A stretch of 64,000 nucleotides of DNA from an uncultured Burkholderiales bacterium (GTDB lineage: Bacteria > Pseudomonadota > Gammaproteobacteria > Burkholderiales > Burkholderiaceae_C), in the NCBI GenBank assembly GCA_903886485.1, contig CAISMH010000017.1, positions 186,001 through 250,000 on the forward strand. Direction: 5' to 3'. Each line of letters opens with the position of its first letter. Within the stretch, counting starts at the first letter, position 1. The notes beneath the pieces are model-generated. The model did no database searches. It was not told where the DNA came from and saw only the letters and a program-made list of their open reading frames with translations. A program made the position numbers and the translations under genes. Of this stretch, positions 62,399 to 64,000 are shown in pieces.

Positions 62399-64000
62399 GC
62401 GATCAAAAACTGACGCGTTGGCGCGCTGCACGCTGCGGTGTCGCCCTTGCATGGCTGGCGTTTTTGAGCGCTTGCACCACATCGCCCCACACCGTTGGCA
62501 GTGAGCCTCTACAACCCGAAATCGCCACGGGCTTCTCACGCAAAGCCGATGTGGTGACCCAACAATTTGCGGTGGCTGCTGCCAACCCCTTAGCGACACA
62601 AGCGGGCTTCGAGATTTTGAAAGCGGGTGGCTCAGCGGTCGATGCGGCCATTGCGGTGCAAATGGTGCTGGGGCTGGTGGAGCCGCAATCGAGTGGTTTG
62701 GGCGGCGGGGCCTTCTTGTTGCACAGCGCGTTGGGCCCAGATGGTGCGCTCAAAGTGCAAGCCTTTGATGGCCGCGAGACTGCACCTGCGGCGGCTACAG
62801 AAGATCTGTTGCTCAATGCCGAGGGCAAGCCACTCGCGTTTCACGACGCAGTGGTGGGCGGTCGTTCCGTGGGCACACCCGGTGTGCTGCAGATGTTGGC
62901 GCAAGCCCATGCGCAACATGGCAAGCTGCCATGGGCGCAGTTGTTTGAACGCGCCATTGCCTTATCGACACAAGGCTTTGACATCAGCCCGCGCTTGCAC
63001 GCGCAACTCAAGGCCGATGCGTATTTGCGCTTAGACCCGACGGCGCGGGCCTACTTTTACCAAGCCAATGGCGAGCCGCATCCGATTGGTTTTGTGTTGC
63101 GCAACCCCGAGCTGGCCGGTGTGCTGCAACGCATTGCCCGCGAGGGCGTGCAAGCGTTCTACAGCGGCGAAGTGGCGCAAGCCATGGTGCGCAAAGTTCA
63201 GCAGCACCCGACCAATCCCGGTCGCTTGCAACTCAGCGACTTGGCCGACTATCAAGCCAAAGAGCGCGCGCCTCTGTGCTTTGACCACGCCGCCATGGCG
63301 CACGTGTATCGCGTGTGTGGCTTTCCGCCTCCAAGTTCGGGTGCGATTGCCATGGGACAAATTTTGGGCATGTTGCAGCACACGCCGGCCTCCTTGATGC
63401 CCTTGTCCCGAGAAGCGGATGACCTCGCCCCTGACCCGCGTTGGTTGCATTTGTACTTCGAGGCCTCGCGCCTCGCTTTTGCCGACCGCGCGCACTACGT
63501 GGCCGACCCCGACTTTGTGAACGGCCCCGGCGGCGATTGGCGCACTTTGTTGGCCCCTGCTTATCTGCGTGAGCGTGCCCAATCGATTCGCCCCGTGGCC
63601 ATGCACCAAGCCGCGCCCGGCGTGCCTGTGCGCGGCCAACGCAGCAGCTTGGCGCCCATGGGGGAGCAGCCCGAATACGGCACCTCACACATCAGCATCG
63701 TCGATGGGCAGGGCAACGCGCTGGCCATGACCAGCACCATTGAAGACGCGTTTGGTGCGCGCCAAATGGTGAAAGGTTTTCTACTCAACAACGAGCTGAC
63801 CGACTTCAGTTTTGTGCCGCGTGATGCACAAGGTCGCGCCATCGCCAACCGCGTGCAGCCAGGCAAGCGCCCACGTTCGTCCATGTCGCCCACCTTGGTG
63901 TTTGACCAGACCACGGGCCAGTTGGTGATGAGTGTGGGCAGTCCGGGGGGCGCGATGATCATCCACTTCACCACCAAGACTTTGTATGGCGTGCTGAACT
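62395..64000 (+). CDS. ggt: Gamma-glutamyltransferase, lipoprotein form (3' end outside window)
   Basis: 535 codons are visible before the window ends. GTG at 62395 overlaps the DUF3422 stop by 4 nt. A type II signal (GVALAWLAFLSAC, lipobox LSAC at Cys ~27) predicts a lipid-anchored periplasmic enzyme, unlike the soluble periplasmic GGT of E. coli. Family features are AVAAANPLATQAGFEILKAG, the QSSGLGGGAFLL strand and PPSSGAIAMGQILGM. The nucleophile T430 is in GTSHISIVDGQGNALAMTST; autocleavage before it would make the small subunit. The final visible part, GSPGGAMIIHFTT, is the usual substrate-binding region. It hydrolyses glutathione gamma-glutamyl bonds or transfers the gamma-glutamyl group. 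Confidence 0.94.
   Translation, partial: MSDQKLTRWRAARCGVALAWLAFLSACTTSPHTVGSEPLQPEIATGFSRKADVVTQQFAVAAANPLATQAGFEILKAGGSAVDAAIAVQMVLGLVEPQSSGLGGGAFLLHSALGPDGALKVQAFDGRETAPAAATEDLLLNAEGKPLAFHDAVVGGRSVGTPGVLQMLAQAHAQHGKLPWAQLFERAIALSTQGFDISPRLHAQLKADAYLRLDPTARAYFYQANGEPHPIGFVLRNPELAGVLQRIAREGVQAFYSGEVAQAMVRKVQQHPTNPGRLQLSDLADYQAKERAPLCFDHAAMAHVYRVCGFPPPSSGAIAMGQILGMLQHTPASLMPLSREADDLAPDPRWLHLYFEASRLAFADRAHYVADPDFVNGPGGDWRTLLAPAYLRERAQSIRPVAMHQAAPGVPVRGQRSSLAPMGEQPEYGTSHISIVDGQGNALAMTSTIEDAFGARQMVKGFLLNNELTDFSFVPRDAQGRAIANRVQPGKRPRSSMSPTLVFDQTTGQLVMSVGSPGGAMIIHFTTKTLYGVLN

Noticed and set aside
61274..62599. A 441-codon minus-strand frame opposite the DUF3422 gene
   Set aside because: It spans two plus-strand genes that both match families, and its Arg/His/Gln-rich product lacks any motif.

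Overview
The window looks like chromosome from a free-living betaproteobacterium of the order Burkholderiales, most likely a Comamonadaceae member in the Limnohabitans/Rhodoferax/Acidovorax neighbourhood. This rests on gene content and order (DUF3460-scpA-panB-panC; DUF3305/DUF3306 with a periplasmic formate dehydrogenase; trpS-M50 protease-yciO-like-PHP-tatD-lolD-lolC) and on GC-rich, G/C-ending codon use. It is an inference from recognition, with no database search. No CRISPR array, prophage, integrase or intact insertion sequence was seen.

Layout. 1-3.7 kb: the 3' end of gpsA, a secreted beta-rich protein, a YjjJ-type HTH-HipA kinase with repeats over its promoter, then an AT-rich stretch holding a degenerate tRNA-like sequence and an orphan membrane protein. 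3.7-10.5 kb (minus strand): panC, panB, scpA, a DUF3460 gene, a SulP/STAS anion transporter and metG. 10.5-12 kb: a small cupin and the Fe-S carrier ATPase Mrp/ApbC. 12-22.6 kb: a formate dehydrogenase locus with two DUF accessory proteins, a 699-residue polyferredoxin, a TorD-like chaperone, a Tat-signal peptide protein, catalytic alpha (Cys, not Sec), beta and gamma subunits, two tiny secreted proteins, and FdhD after a terminator. 22.6-30.5 kb: FtsX-like permease, truncated haemoglobin, Smr protein, RadC, SlpA-type prolyl isomerase, IspH, SerS, a lipoprotein and tRNA-Ser(CGA).

30.5-38.4 kb is the most unusual part: a tightly packed run of four genes with lower GC than its surroundings. It has two paralogous, secreted TPR-CHAT (caspase-like) proteins with both catalytic residues intact, a small exported Ig-like protein and a zinc-ribbon/coiled-coil/multi-TM membrane protein. 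It starts just after the tRNA-Ser terminator. This is the best candidate here for an undescribed system.

38.4-41.3 kb: a CLC antiporter that looks like the fluoride-type branch, a small exported protein, a small membrane protein on the opposite strand and a GNAT/FemAB-like acyltransferase. 41.3-48.3 kb: a complete System I cytochrome c maturation operon, ccmABCDEFGHI, ended by a strong terminator. This fits with formate dehydrogenase as part of a respiratory set, although the dehydrogenase itself uses b-type haem. 48.4-55.3 kb (minus strand): orphan NarL-type response regulator, trpS, site-2 protease, YciO-like protein, PHP phosphatase, TatD, LolD and LolC/E. 55.4-64 kb (plus strand): an unknown protein, recJ, a spermidine-synthase-like protein, tctB-tctA without tctC, a DUF3422 protein, and a lipoprotein gamma-glutamyltransferase cut by the window end.

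Start sites were moved inward from the longest open frame where the family N-terminus, a signal peptide, a ribosome binding site or an ATGA overlap argued for it; each such choice is stated in the entry.
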